Below are positions 46,569 to 55,614 of a stretch of DNA of 64,000 nucleotides, in pieces; position 1 is the first letter of the stretch; every line of letters starts with the position of its first letter. Below the pieces are notes generated by a model. It made no database searches. It was not told the origin of the DNA and saw only the letters and a program-made list of their open reading frames with translations. The translations under genes and the position numbers were made by a program. The DNA comes from Pseudovibrio japonicus. Lineage in GTDB: Bacteria; Pseudomonadota; Alphaproteobacteria; Rhizobiales; Stappiaceae. The DNA lies in contig NZ_BMXE01000001.1 of assembly GCF_014651595.1 (NCBI RefSeq), forward strand, positions 186,001-250,000, in the 5' to 3' direction.

Positions 46569-47792
46569 TTAGTTCTTTGCTTGTTCCGCTTCTTGCTCGG
46601 CAGCTTTTTCAGCGGCCTCTTTCGCAGCTTTTTCGGCTGCCTGTTTTGCGCGCAGCTCTCTTTCGACCTTTCGCCATTCAGCCACGTTGCGCTGGTGCTG
46701 GCGGTAGGTTTCGGCAAAGGCGTGACCACCTGTGCCATTTGCTACAAAGTAAAGATCCTTCGTACGGGCCGGATTTGCGACCGCTTCCATGGCAGCAACG
46801 CTCGGGTTGCCAATTGGGCCTGGAGGCAGGGCATTGATCTGGTAGGTGTTGTACGGGTTCTTCTGGTTGAGCATGGAGCGTGTGATTGCAGAGCGGTCCT
46901 GGGTCCAGGCATTGCCGCCAAACAAGCCGTAAAGAATTGTCGGATCAGACTGCAACGGCATTCCGCGGCGCAAGCGGTTGATAAAGACGGAGGCAACACG
47001 CGGGTGCTCGTCTACCTTGGAGGTTTCTTTCTCCACGATGGACGCAAGAACAACAAGCTGCTCAGGCGAATCGATCGGAAGGCCCTGCGAGCGGTGCTCC
47101 CAGATGCGGGCAATGTGGTTCTTCATGGCCTTCTGCATCTGATCAATGATGCGTGCCTTGGTGGTTCCGCGGGTGAAGGTATAGGTTTCCGGCAGCAAAG
47201 AGCCTTCAGCAGGAATTGCCGAAATTTCGCCGGTCAGGATCTCGTTGGCATTCAGACGATTGATGATCTGCGTGCTGGTCCAGCCTTCAGGGAAGGTCAC
47301 GGAGTGGTACACTGCACGGCCCTCAACCAGATCTTCCATGACGGTTTTCATGGGAATTCCAGCGGGGAATGCGTACTCGCCAGCCTTGATCCGATTCTCG
47401 TTCTTAAACAAACGGGTGCCTGCCTCAAAAACGAGAGAGTTGGAGATGACCCCCTCCTCTTCCAGCTTGGCAGCGATCTGAGGCAAGCTCATTCCGCTTG
47501 CAACGATAAAGGTTTTGTCTTCATTCAGCGGCCCGGCAGCATCAAACTCTCCTTTACCCCAGTACAGCGCAGCGCCGGCAACGATGATGCCAAGGACTGC
47601 CATGGAGAGTAAGAAATTGATGGTGATGACAATTGGATTGCGTGCATGACGGGAGCGCGGCGGAGGTGGCGGTGCAGCATCCGGCTGGATTGCACGACTT
47701 GGACTGCGCGGTGCAGCAGGTCCGCTCGACTGATTTGGAAGATCAGGCTGATCCTGAGGCCCATTTGAGTTGTCTTCAGGCGTTTGAGCCAT
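46569..47792 (-). CDS. mltG: Endolytic murein transglycosylase MltG
   Basis: 407 residues. A Pro/Ser-rich cytoplasmic N-terminus is followed by one membrane segment (about 52-74), then a LysM-like part (FIVASGMSLPQIAAKLEEEGVI) and the YceG catalytic domain. The catalytic Glu is in LASIVEKETSK; PLQSDPTILYGL, NPYNTYQINALPPGPIGNPS and ARTKDLYFVANGTGGHAFAETY follow. A C-terminal Ala/Lys/Glu helix ends the protein. It cuts nascent peptidoglycan at the inner membrane. Confidence 0.96.
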   Translation of the reverse strand: MAQTPEDNSNGPQDQPDLPNQSSGPAAPRSPSRAIQPDAAPPPPPRSRHARNPIVITINFLLSMAVLGIIVAGAALYWGKGEFDAAGPLNEDKTFIVASGMSLPQIAAKLEEEGVISNSLVFEAGTRLFKNENRIKAGEYAFPAGIPMKTVMEDLVEGRAVYHSVTFPEGWTSTQIINRLNANEILTGEISAIPAEGSLLPETYTFTRGTTKARIIDQMQKAMKNHIARIWEHRSQGLPIDSPEQLVVLASIVEKETSKVDEHPRVASVFINRLRRGMPLQSDPTILYGLFGGNAWTQDRSAITRSMLNQKNPYNTYQINALPPGPIGNPSVAAMEAVANPARTKDLYFVANGTGGHAFAETYRQHQRNVAEWRKVERELRAKQAAEKAAKEAAEKAAEQEAEQAKN

Positions 47793-47835
47793 TGTAACCC
47801 TCTAATACGGGAGAGCCGGCAGCTCTCCATAATCT

Positions 47836-47880
47836 GCGTATCTTGCCCGTAAACCGACACCCACTTACCGGAGACACGCT
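47836..47880. repeat. Degenerate Rhizobiales-type palindromic repeat, copy 2
   Basis: GCGTATCTTGCCCGTAAACC then GACACCCACTTACCGGAGACACGC shares its layout and the TTGxCCGxAAACCGACA core with 6402-6444. CCGTAA/TTACCGG form the inner arms and GCGT/ACGC the outer ones. It lies between fabF and mltG. Confidence 0.6.
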
Positions 47881-47929
47881 TTTAATACTCATCACAGAGC
47901 TTAACCCATTCGGGAACCGCAATGTAAAA

Positions 47930-47962
47930 GGCCAGATTCCGCCGCGCGGAGTCTGGCCCTTT
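47930..47962 (-). terminator. Terminator of fabF
   Basis: GGCCAGACTCCGC/GCGGAATCTGGCC on the minus strand (13-base stem with one G-U pair, loop of three) is followed by TTTTAC. It lies just past fabF. Confidence 0.88.
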
Positions 47963-47985
47963 CATTCTTTTATCAAAAAAGCGAG

Positions 47986-49251
47986 TTATGCCTCAACTTT
48001 TTTGAGAACCAGAGACGCGTTGGTACCGCCAAAACCAAATGAGTTAGACAGAGCATAATTAATCTCCATCTTCTTGGCTTTATTAGGGACCAAGTCAATC
48101 GCAGTTTCAACTGAAGGGTTATCAAGGTTGATCGTCGGTGGTGCAACCTGATCACGGATCGCCAAAGCGGTGAAGATTGCTTCCACAGCACCTGCAGCGC
48201 CCAGCAAGTGGCCGGTCGCAGATTTTGTGGATGACATGGTCAGAGAGCCGGCATGATCACCAGCGAGACGTTCAACGGCACCCAGCTCGATCTCATCACC
48301 CAGTGGGGTGGATGTGCCGTGTGCATTTACGTAATCAACATCAGCGATGGAAATGTCTGCACGTTTCAATGCAGCTTCCATGCAGCGGTATCCGCCGTCA
48401 CCGTCAGACGCAGGCGCTGTGATGTGGTATGCATCGCCAGACAGACCGTAGCCAACAACTTCAGCGTAGATTTTTGCGCCGCGTGCTTTTGCGTGTTCGT
48501 ATTCTTCCACAACAACAACGCCTGCACCCTCACCCATGACAAAGCCATCACGGCCCTTATCGTAAGGGCGGGAAGCTTTTTCAGGCTCATCGTTGAAGCC
48601 GGTGGAAAGTGCTTTACAGGCGTTGAAGCCTGCGATGCCAATGCGGCAAACAGTGCCTTCAGCACCACCTGCAACCATGACATCTGCATCACCAAATGCA
48701 ACAAGACGTGCAGCATCACCGATAGCGTGTGCGCCGGTGGAGCATGCTGTTACAACAGAATGATTTGGACCTTTAAGGCCGTGCTTGATGGAAACGTAAC
48801 CGCTTGCCAGGTTGATCAGACGACCTGGAATAAAGAACGGGCTTACGCGGCGTGGGCCTTTTTCTTCCATCAGTAGAGCTGTGTCAGCGATCCCCTGAAG
48901 GCCGCCAATACCAGAACCGATGAGCGTACCGGTGCGGCACTTTTCTTCTTCGGTTTCCGGCTTCCAGTTCGCATCTTCAATGGCCTGGTCTGCAGCTGCA
49001 ATGGCATAGACGATGAATGGGTCTACCTTGCGCTGCTCCTTCGGAGCCACGAAGTCGTCTGGATTGAATGTGCCGTCAGTGCCATCACCGCGCGGGACCT
49101 GACAGGCAATCTTAGTTTGAAGATCTTCGGTCTCGAAGTTTTCGATGCGCCCCGCACCGCTTTTACCTTCAAGAATACGTTGCCATGAAACCTCAGCTCC
49201 GCAACCAAGCGGGCTTACCATGCCAATGCCTGTGATAACGACTCGACGCAT
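47986..49251 (-). CDS. fabF: 3-oxoacyl-ACP synthase II
   Basis: 421 residues, elongating condensing enzyme of fatty-acid synthesis. The Cys-His-His triad is visible: C170 in VVTACSTGAHAIG, His in NAHGTSTPLGD and His in KSATGHLLGAAG. MRRVVITGIGMVSPLG is the usual start and SFGFGGTNASLV the usual end. It follows acpP, its acyl-carrier partner. Confidence 0.98.
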   Translation of the reverse strand: MRRVVITGIGMVSPLGCGAEVSWQRILEGKSGAGRIENFETEDLQTKIACQVPRGDGTDGTFNPDDFVAPKEQRKVDPFIVYAIAAADQAIEDANWKPETEEEKCRTGTLIGSGIGGLQGIADTALLMEEKGPRRVSPFFIPGRLINLASGYVSIKHGLKGPNHSVVTACSTGAHAIGDAARLVAFGDADVMVAGGAEGTVCRIGIAGFNACKALSTGFNDEPEKASRPYDKGRDGFVMGEGAGVVVVEEYEHAKARGAKIYAEVVGYGLSGDAYHITAPASDGDGGYRCMEAALKRADISIADVDYVNAHGTSTPLGDEIELGAVERLAGDHAGSLTMSSTKSATGHLLGAAGAVEAIFTALAIRDQVAPPTINLDNPSVETAIDLVPNKAKKMEINYALSNSFGFGGTNASLVLKKVEA

Positions 49252-49404
49252 ATTTCCTGCACTTTAATTTGTTGAGCGCTGCCAGCCCTGATATCGCCCC
49301 CTGAAGACACAATGGCCTTACCTCTGCGACAAGCATGCAGCTTAAAAGAAAACAGGCGCGGCGAGTACTAATGACCCACCGCGTTCCTAGCTCTTGCAGC
49401 AGGA

Positions 49405-49641
49405 TTAGCCCTGCTTGGATTCGATGAACTTCACAGCATCGCCAACAGACTGAATGGTTTCAGCAGCATCGTCCGGGATTTCCACGCCGAATGCTTCTTC
49501 GAAAGCCATTACCAGTTCAACGGTGTCCAGGCTGTCTGCGCCCAGATCGTCGATGAAGCTTGCAGATTCGACGACCTTGTCAGCCTCTACGCCGAGGTGC
49601 TCGACAACGATCTTCTTTACCTGTTCTGCAACATTGCTCAT
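49405..49641 (-). CDS. acpP: Acyl carrier protein
   Basis: 78 residues, acidic. [24 protein letters not shown] contains the 4'-phosphopantetheine attachment Ser (S37 in DSL). It carries growing acyl chains for FabD, FabG and FabF, all coded beside it. A 276-base gap to fabG suggests a promoter of its own. Confidence 0.99.
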   Translation of the reverse strand: MSNVAEQVKKIVVEHLGVEADKVVESASFIDDLGADSLDTVELVMAFEEAFGVEIPDDAAETIQSVGDAVKFIESKQG

Positions 49642-49917
49642 TTTAAGTCCTCAATTGGTTTTCAAGGTAGTGTTTCGGTCCGCTTCACGGAGGCCTAATT
49701 TCACTCGCCACCCGTGTTGCACACTCTGGTTCTTTTGAAAAGACGCAACGGCTTATATGTTAAGCCGCTTCCAAAGAAAACCGCAGCTTTTCCGTTCCTC
49801 TTTCCAAGAGGCCACTTCTAATCGGCGGGTTCCTAGCACAATCTGTTCAGGTTTACCAGCCGCCAGTAGTGATTGCCCCTTTTGTACAGGGTACGAAAAA
49901 TCTACATATTTTCTTCG

Positions 49918-50655
49918 TTAAATCATCGCCATACCGCCATTCACGTGCAATGTCTGGCCAGTAATATACGCTGCTTCATCACTTGCGAGATAAACAGCTG
50001 CACTTGCGACTTCTTCAGCAGTGCCCAAACGACCAGCTGGAACATTGCCCAGGATCGATTCGCGCTGCTTTTCGTTTAGCTCGTCGGTCATCGCAGTTGA
50101 GATGAAACCTGGAGCAATTGTATTGACGGTAATCTTGCGAGATGCAACTTCCTGCGCCAACGACTTGGACATGCCGATCATGCCCGCCTTTGCAGCGGAA
50201 TAGTTCACCTGACCTGCGTTACCGGTTACACCAACGATAGAGGTAATTCCAACAATACGGCCATGACGGCGCTTCATCATACCTTTAATCGCGGCACGAC
50301 AGATGCGGAAAGTGGCGGAAAGATTAATTTCCAGTACGTGATCCCACTCTTCGTCCTTCATGCGCATGAAAATGTTGTCGCGAGTGATCCCTGCGTTGTT
50401 CACGAGGATATCGAGGCCGCCCATCATTTCTTCAGCTGCAGGCACAAGTGCGTCAACGCTGTCACGATCAGACAGGTTGGCTGCTTTGATGTGTACACGC
50501 TCGCCCAGATCAGCTGCCAGCGCTTCCAGCTTTGCTTCGCGGGTACCAGACAAGGTTACCGTTGCACCCTGAGAGTGCAAAGCGCGTGCAATCGCCTCAC
50601 CGATACCACCGGTCGCGCCGGTTACGAGTGCGCTTTTACCTTCTAAATTGAACAT
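49918..50655 (-). CDS. fabG: 3-oxoacyl-ACP reductase
   Basis: 245 residues, NADPH-dependent SDR. TGATGGIGEAIA (14-25), NNAGITRDN, the Ser in ITSIVGVTGN, YSAAKAGMIGMSK (Tyr and Lys) and PGFISTAMTDEL are visible. It reduces 3-oxoacyl-ACP in each elongation cycle. It lies between fabD and acpP in the conserved order. Confidence 0.98.
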   Translation of the reverse strand: MFNLEGKSALVTGATGGIGEAIARALHSQGATVTLSGTREAKLEALAADLGERVHIKAANLSDRDSVDALVPAAEEMMGGLDILVNNAGITRDNIFMRMKDEEWDHVLEINLSATFRICRAAIKGMMKRRHGRIVGITSIVGVTGNAGQVNYSAAKAGMIGMSKSLAQEVASRKITVNTIAPGFISTAMTDELNEKQRESILGNVPAGRLGTAEEVASAAVYLASDEAAYITGQTLHVNGGMAMI

Positions 50656-50768
50656 GCCGTTGGTCTCCTCGGCTTAAAATCCATTTAAGAAAACTCATAG
50701 GGACGAAACCTGTGCCCCGTCTATACGCAGTATTAAATGCGCGCCTATGAGCCGTCAAAATCTGTGTA

Positions 50769-51722
50769 TTAGCTCTGGGCGCCTTCAAGACGCGCAACCA
50801 GCGCATCAATATCTTCTGCGGTATTAACCGCAACGCCTTCCAGAGACTTCACGATACGGCGCACCATGCCGGTCAGAACCTTGCCGGTACCGACCTCAAC
50901 GAGGGTGGTAACACCGTTGTCAGCCATCCAGGTTACAGATTCGCGCCAGCGTACGGTTCCTGTCACCTGCTCTACGAGGCGGGTGCGGACTTCTTCCGGA
51001 TCGGTGATTGGAGCGGCCAGGACGTTCGCAACGAGTGGAACAACCGGCGCCTTAATCTCAACTTCCGCCAGTGCCTTCGCCATTGCATCTGCAGCAGGCT
51101 GCATCAGGGAGCAATGGAAGGGTGCGGATACAGGAAGCAGAACAGCGCGGCGGGCGCCCTTACCTTTTGCGATTTCGCAGGCACGCTCAACAGCTGCCTT
51201 GTGACCAGACACAACAACCTGACCAGTTGCGTTGTCGTTTGCTGCCTGACAAACTTCGCCCTGAGCGGCCTCTGTAGCGACTTCCATCGCCTGATCGAAG
51301 TCCAGCCCGAGCAGAGCTGCCATTGCGCCCTCACCCACTGGAACTGCTTTTTGCATTGCATCACCGCGGATACGCAGCAGGCGTGCTGCGTCAGCGATGC
51401 TCAGGGAACCTGCTGCAGCCAGTGCAGAATATTCACCTAATGAGTGACCAGCAACGAAGCTTGCAGCCTTGGACAGGTCCACACCTTTCGCCTCAAGCAC
51501 ACGCATAGTGGCGAGGCTGACAGCCATAAGAGCTGGCTGTGTGTTTGCCGTAAGGGTCAGCTCATCTGCCGGCCCTTCCCACATGATCTTGGTCAGAGAC
51601 TGACCGAGAGCTGCATCAACTTCCTCAAATACAGCGCGCGCTTCCGGGAACGTGTCGGCAAGTTCCTTACCCATTCCAACCGTCTGGCTACCCTGTCCGG
51701 GAAATGTAAATGCAATAGTCAT
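50769..51722 (-). CDS. fabD: Malonyl-CoA:ACP transacylase
   Basis: 317 residues. FPGQGSQTVGMGKEL opens the fold, the nucleophile is S94 in GHSLGEYSAL, and PVSAPFHCSLMQPAADAM carries the catalytic His. It loads malonyl groups onto AcpP. It is the first gene of the leftward fab cluster and divergent from rpsF. Confidence 0.98.
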   Translation of the reverse strand: MTIAFTFPGQGSQTVGMGKELADTFPEARAVFEEVDAALGQSLTKIMWEGPADELTLTANTQPALMAVSLATMRVLEAKGVDLSKAASFVAGHSLGEYSALAAAGSLSIADAARLLRIRGDAMQKAVPVGEGAMAALLGLDFDQAMEVATEAAQGEVCQAANDNATGQVVVSGHKAAVERACEIAKGKGARRAVLLPVSAPFHCSLMQPAADAMAKALAEVEIKAPVVPLVANVLAAPITDPEEVRTRLVEQVTGTVRWRESVTWMADNGVTTLVEVGTGKVLTGMVRRIVKSLEGVAVNTAEDIDALVARLEGAQS

Positions 51723-52216
51723 TTATTAGTAGCTCCGTCGCATTCTAATTGCGTCAAATGTGGGTATCCCACTTTGTATTCCAAGATGGGCGGCTATAAA
51801 TTCAGCAAATACGTGCAAATTATGACCGCGCCCAAATAAGTAGCAGTGCAGATACCCTAATCGTCAGCTATCCGCACCCTCAAGAAACCTAGGGGAAACC
51901 TCGGTTACCTGCGTATTCAACGGGGCGACATGAGCCGTCTTGCTGGCACAATGTCAAGGCTACAACTGGAAAAAAGGGCTTTTTCCCCGATAGCGCTTGT
52001 CTTTTGCAGGGGATTGGCTATAAAGCCCCTCTCGTTTCCGGTATTTGGCCGGAGGCTAAAAGGAAGGCAGTTCTTCGGGACTGTAGGAATCGAAAGATAT
52101 CCGTCTTCCCGTGTCTCCGCTCTTGTGAAACATCTTCTTGCGGCCTTTTTCTGAGGGCCATTCGAAGGGGCTTTGCGCCGATACCGGAATTGTTTGATCT
52201 CAGAAAGGCAATCCAC
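51723..52216. other. Divergent region fabD/rpsF with a long rpsF leader
   Basis: 494 bases without a gene. A rightward promoter candidate lies at 51997-52024, about 190 bases before rpsF. The leader contains a hairpin GGCC-N10-GGCC (52142-52159). Such leaders often bind S6:S18 for self-regulation; I could not identify that motif with certainty. Confidence 0.5.
51997..52024 (+). promoter_or_regulatory. Probable rpsF promoter
   Basis: TTGTCT (51997-52002), a 16-base spacer and TATAAA (52019-52024). Confidence 0.5.
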
Positions 52217-52648
52217 ATGGCGCTCTATGAGCACGTGTTCCTGGCACGCCAGGACATTTCTACCCAGCAGGTTGAAGCCCTCGTTGAGCAGTTCAAAACT
52301 GTTCTCGAAGAAAACGGCGGCAAAGTCGGCAAGATTGAAACCTGGGGTCTGCGCACCCTGACTTACCGTATCAACAAGAACCGCAAGGCTCACTACGTTC
52401 TAATGAACGTGGATGCTCCTCATGCAGCTGTTGCTGAAATGGAACGTCTGCAGGGCCTGAGCGAAGATATTCTTCGTTTCATGACCATTCGCGTAGAAGA
52501 GCTGGACGAAGAACAGTCCGCTATGATGCAGAAGCGTGATCGTGATGACCGCCGTCGCGGTGATCGCAATGACCGTGGCCCTCGCCCAGATCGTGGTGAT
52601 CGTGGTCCACGTCCTGATCGTCGTCCTGAAGCACCTGCAGCGGAGTAA
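52217..52648 (+). CDS. rpsF: Ribosomal protein S6
   Basis: 143 residues. [44 protein letters not shown] and [14 protein letters not shown] are S6 blocks. It has a C-terminal low-complexity tail rich in Asp, Arg, Gly and Pro (about 105-143, with repeated [11 protein letters not shown] units), longer than in enteric S6. The start ATG 52217 has AAAGG upstream. It is followed by rpsR after six bases. Confidence 0.98.
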   Translation: MALYEHVFLARQDISTQQVEALVEQFKTVLEENGGKVGKIETWGLRTLTYRINKNRKAHYVLMNVDAPHAAVAEMERLQGLSEDILRFMTIRVEELDEEQSAMMQKRDRDDRRRGDRNDRGPRPDRGDRGPRPDRRPEAPAAE

Positions 52649-52654
52649 TTGAAA

Positions 52655-52900
52655 ATGGCTGAATCTTCTTCCGCAGGACGTCGTCCTTTCTTCCGTCGTC
52701 GTAAGACCTGCCCATTCTCCGGTGCGAACGCTCCGAAGATTGACTACAAGGACATCCGTCTTCTGCAGCGCTACATTTCTGAGCGCGGCAAGATCGTTCC
52801 TTCCCGTATTACCGCAGTATCTGCGAAGAAACAGCGTGAACTGGCTCGTGCCATCAAACGTGCTCGTTTCCTCGGCCTACTGCCGTTCGTAATCAAGTAA
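52655..52900 (+). CDS. rpsR: Ribosomal protein S18
   Basis: 81 residues, basic. [31 protein letters not shown] and [26 protein letters not shown] are S18 blocks. It pairs with S6 on the small-subunit platform. It is co-transcribed with rpsF. A strong terminator follows. Confidence 0.98.
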   Translation: MAESSSAGRRPFFRRRKTCPFSGANAPKIDYKDIRLLQRYISERGKIVPSRITAVSAKKQRELARAIKRARFLGLLPFVIK

Positions 52901-52912
52901 GTCTTGATTATC

Positions 52913-52946
52913 AGGTCAGGGTGCTTTTTGCATCCTGACCTTTTTC
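52913..52946 (+). terminator. Terminator between rpsR and rplI
   Basis: AGGTCAGGGTGC (52913-52924) and GCATCCTGACCT (52930-52941) pair over 12 bases (one G-U) and are followed by TTTTC. Its presence inside the S6-S18-L9 cluster suggests that rplI depends on read-through or a promoter of its own. Confidence 0.85.
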
Positions 52947-52947
52947 A

Positions 52948-52969
52948 TGATTCCGGACTGTCGGAATCA
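52948..52969. repeat. Hairpin upstream of rplI
   Basis: TGATTCCG and CGGAATCA form a perfect eight-base stem with a six-base loop, directly after the rpsR terminator. It has no T-run. Confidence 0.55.
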
Positions 52970-53052
52970 CGGTTGAGAGACAGAGTGCGTCAATGACGCT
53001 TCTCTCTAACTGCGGGTCACATTATCCGCAGGACAGCATTAGGAGAAATTCC

Positions 53053-53658
53053 ATGAAAGTTATCCTTCTTGAGCGCGTGGCTAAACTTGGCCAGATGGGC
53101 GACACCGTAACTGTTAAAGACGGTTACGCACGTAACTACCTGCTGCCTCAGACAAAAGCACTTCGTGCAAACAAAGCGAACCTAGAGCGCTTTGAAAACG
53201 AACGCGCACAGCTTGAAGCTCGTAACCTTGAGCGCAAGAGCGAAGCAGAAGCAGTTGGCGCAAAGCTGGCTGGCGAAAGCATCGTTGTTATCCGCGCTGC
53301 TGGCGAGACCGGTCAGCTTTACGGTTCTGTTGCAACCCGCGATGTTGCAGGCCAGCTGACTGAAGCAGGCTTCACCGTTGTTCGCTCCCAGGTTTCCTTG
53401 CGTGCACCAATCAAGACCATTGGTCTGCACGACGTATCCATCGTCCTTCACCCTGAAGTTGAAGTTGAAATCTCTGTTAACGTTGCTCGTTCTGAAGACG
53501 AAGCTGTACGTCAGGCTGCCGGTGAAGACCTCACCGTTCAGGACGAAGATTCCTTCGAATTCGACGAAGATCTGGAAGAAGATGAAGATCTGGAAGAAGG
53601 CGAAGAAGAGGCTTCTGAAGAAGAAGCTGAAGGCGAAGAGAAAGAAACCGAAGAATAA
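53053..53658 (+). CDS. rplI: Ribosomal protein L9
   Basis: 201 residues, longer than the usual about 150. [32 protein letters not shown] is the conserved N-terminal domain, joined by the long central helix and the C-terminal domain with [14 protein letters not shown]. An extra, very acidic tail (from about 165, mainly Asp and Glu) follows. ATG 53053 has AGGAGA upstream. A terminator follows. Confidence 0.98.
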   Translation: MKVILLERVAKLGQMGDTVTVKDGYARNYLLPQTKALRANKANLERFENERAQLEARNLERKSEAEAVGAKLAGESIVVIRAAGETGQLYGSVATRDVAGQLTEAGFTVVRSQVSLRAPIKTIGLHDVSIVLHPEVEVEISVNVARSEDEAVRQAAGEDLTVQDEDSFEFDEDLEEDEDLEEGEEEASEEEAEGEEKETEE

Positions 53659-53678
53659 TTTTTCTTCATTCTTCTTTG

Positions 53679-53710
53679 AAAAAGCAGAGTCGCAATGCTC
53701 TGCTTTTTTT
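53679..53710 (+). terminator. Terminator of rplI
   Basis: GCAGAG/CTCTGC (53684-53689 with 53698-53703), extended by AAAAA/TTTTT, followed by a run of T. Confidence 0.9.
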
Positions 53711-53991
53711 GTGACTCAACCTGACAGAATCGGCAACAACTCCTCTGATTCTGTTCCTTAGAAAAGGCTTTGTTAATAATTGCAGCTGGGCCGAAAAGCA
53801 CTGAACACAGCTGAATTTAAACAATTTTTCTAAGCTTTCCCAAAGTTTTGAGGGCGGCGACTGTCAATTGCCAACCTGCAATTTTCCCCGCTGATTTAAT
53901 TTTGAAAAAGAACTGGGCTTAAGGTGTGTCGGGCCCTTTTCCTGTCCGCGTTTAAGCTGTAACCAAGTTGCCAACCGGCACGAGGGGCGGA
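53711..53991. other. dnaB upstream region
   Basis: 281 bases with no gene; it must hold the dnaB promoter. No clear -35/-10 pair or regulator site could be named. Confidence 0.4.
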
Positions 53992-55479
53992 ATGAAGGGC
54001 ACAGTCCAAAAATTAGAGAAGGCTAGTGAGACCATGAGAGTGGTACCGCATAATGCCGAAGCAGAGCGCCAGCTTCTTGGCGCCATCATGGTGAACAACG
54101 AGACCTATTATCGCGTCTCGGAGTTTTTGGAAGCACGCCATTTTTTCTTAGCTCCCCACAAGGACATCTATGACAAATGCGGAGCGCTGATTAAAGCGGG
54201 CAAGATTGCCTCGCCTATCACGCTTAAGACATTCTTCCCTGCGGATGAGAAAATTGCGGACCTGTCTGCAACTCAGTATTTGCTGCGTCTTGCAGGTGAT
54301 GCGACTTCTGTGATCAACGCGGAAGATTACGGCAAGACCATCTATGATCTGGCGACCCGTCGTAACCTGATCACCATTGGCGAAGACATGGTGAACATTG
54401 CTTATGATGCGCCGATCGATATGCCACCGTCCTCACAGATTGATGACGCGGAGCGTCGTTTGTTCGAACTGGCTGAAACAGGCCGTTCTGACGGTGGATT
54501 TCAGGACTTTGGCAGTGCGCTGACGCAAACCATTGAGATGGCTGCAGCAGCTTATCAGCGTGAAGGTGCACTTTCCGGCATTTCGACGGGATTGCGCGAT
54601 CTGGACAAGCTGATGGGGGGCTTGCAGTCTTCAGATCTGGTGGTACTGGCTGGTCGTCCTGCGATGGGTAAAACCTCGCTTGCGACGAACATTGCTTATA
54701 ACATTGCTCAGAATTACCAGACTGAAGAAATGCCAGACGGCGAGTTGAAAACCATCAACGGCGGCGTTGTGGGCTTCTTCTCATTGGAAATGAGCGCCGA
54801 GCAGCTGGCAACACGTATTATTTCCGAGCAGACCGAGATTTCCTCCTCCAAGATTCGCCGCGGCGACATCAACGAAGCGGACTTTGAAAAGCTCGTTGCT
54901 GCGACTCAGCACATGCAGCATGTTCCACTTCACGTGGATCAGACCGGTGGTATTTCCATCGCCTCTCTTGTCTCCAAGGCACGACGCCTGAAGAGACAAA
55001 AGGGTCTGAACATGATCGTGGTGGACTATATCCAGCTATTGACCGGCTCTTCCAAGAATCAGGGCAATCGTGTTCAGGAAATCACCGAGATCACCACGGG
55101 CCTCAAGGCGTTGGCGAAGGAGCTCAATGTTCCGATTATCGCCCTCTCCCAGCTTTCCCGTCAGGTTGAAAACCGTGATGACAAGCGGCCGCAGATGTCT
55201 GACCTTCGCGAATCCGGTTCAATCGAGCAGGATGCGGACGTGATCATGTTCGTGTACCGCGAAGAATACTACATGGGTAAAAAGGAACCTCCGGAAGGTA
55301 CTCCTGAGTACGAAGAGTGGAGCTCCAAGATGGAGCAGTTGCGCGGCAAGGCGGAAGTGATTATCGCCAAGCAGCGTCACGGCCCAACTGGTATTGTCGA
55401 TCTTCAGTTCCAGGGCGAGTACACTCGCTTCTCCGATCTGGCAGATGACGCCCATATTCCTGACAGAATCATGGAATAA
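53992..55479 (+). CDS. dnaB: Replicative DNA helicase
   Basis: 495 residues. The N-terminal DnaB domain (HNAEAERQLLGAIMVNNETYY) is followed by the RecA-like ATPase domain with Walker A GRPAMGKTS (221-229), GFFSLEMSAEQLATR and Walker-B-like MIVVDYIQLL. RESGSIEQDADVIMFVYR is the H4/arginine-finger area. It unwinds the fork as a hexamer. ATG 53992 is preferred over TTG 53968, as GAGGGGCGGA precedes it. Confidence 0.97.
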   Translation: MKGTVQKLEKASETMRVVPHNAEAERQLLGAIMVNNETYYRVSEFLEARHFFLAPHKDIYDKCGALIKAGKIASPITLKTFFPADEKIADLSATQYLLRLAGDATSVINAEDYGKTIYDLATRRNLITIGEDMVNIAYDAPIDMPPSSQIDDAERRLFELAETGRSDGGFQDFGSALTQTIEMAAAAYQREGALSGISTGLRDLDKLMGGLQSSDLVVLAGRPAMGKTSLATNIAYNIAQNYQTEEMPDGELKTINGGVVGFFSLEMSAEQLATRIISEQTEISSSKIRRGDINEADFEKLVAATQHMQHVPLHVDQTGGISIASLVSKARRLKRQKGLNMIVVDYIQLLTGSSKNQGNRVQEITEITTGLKALAKELNVPIIALSQLSRQVENRDDKRPQMSDLRESGSIEQDADVIMFVYREEYYMGKKEPPEGTPEYEEWSSKMEQLRGKAEVIIAKQRHGPTGIVDLQFQGEYTRFSDLADDAHIPDRIME

Positions 55480-55508
55480 GGCAGGTTCTACCTACTGAAT
55501 TAGCGATT

Positions 55509-55559
55509 GACCCGGAGTTACGCACATCAGTTGTGCAGTGCTTCGGGTCTTTCTTTTTA
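55509..55559 (+). terminator. Terminator of dnaB
   Basis: GACCCG (55509-55514)/CGGGTC (55544-55549), with an inner GCACA/TGTGC pair, is followed by TTTCTTTTT. Confidence 0.8.
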
Positions 55560-55614
55560 AATGCTGCTATGTTTTGTAGGCTAACGGGCATTCAAAGAAT
55601 CTGAAGGCAATCAC

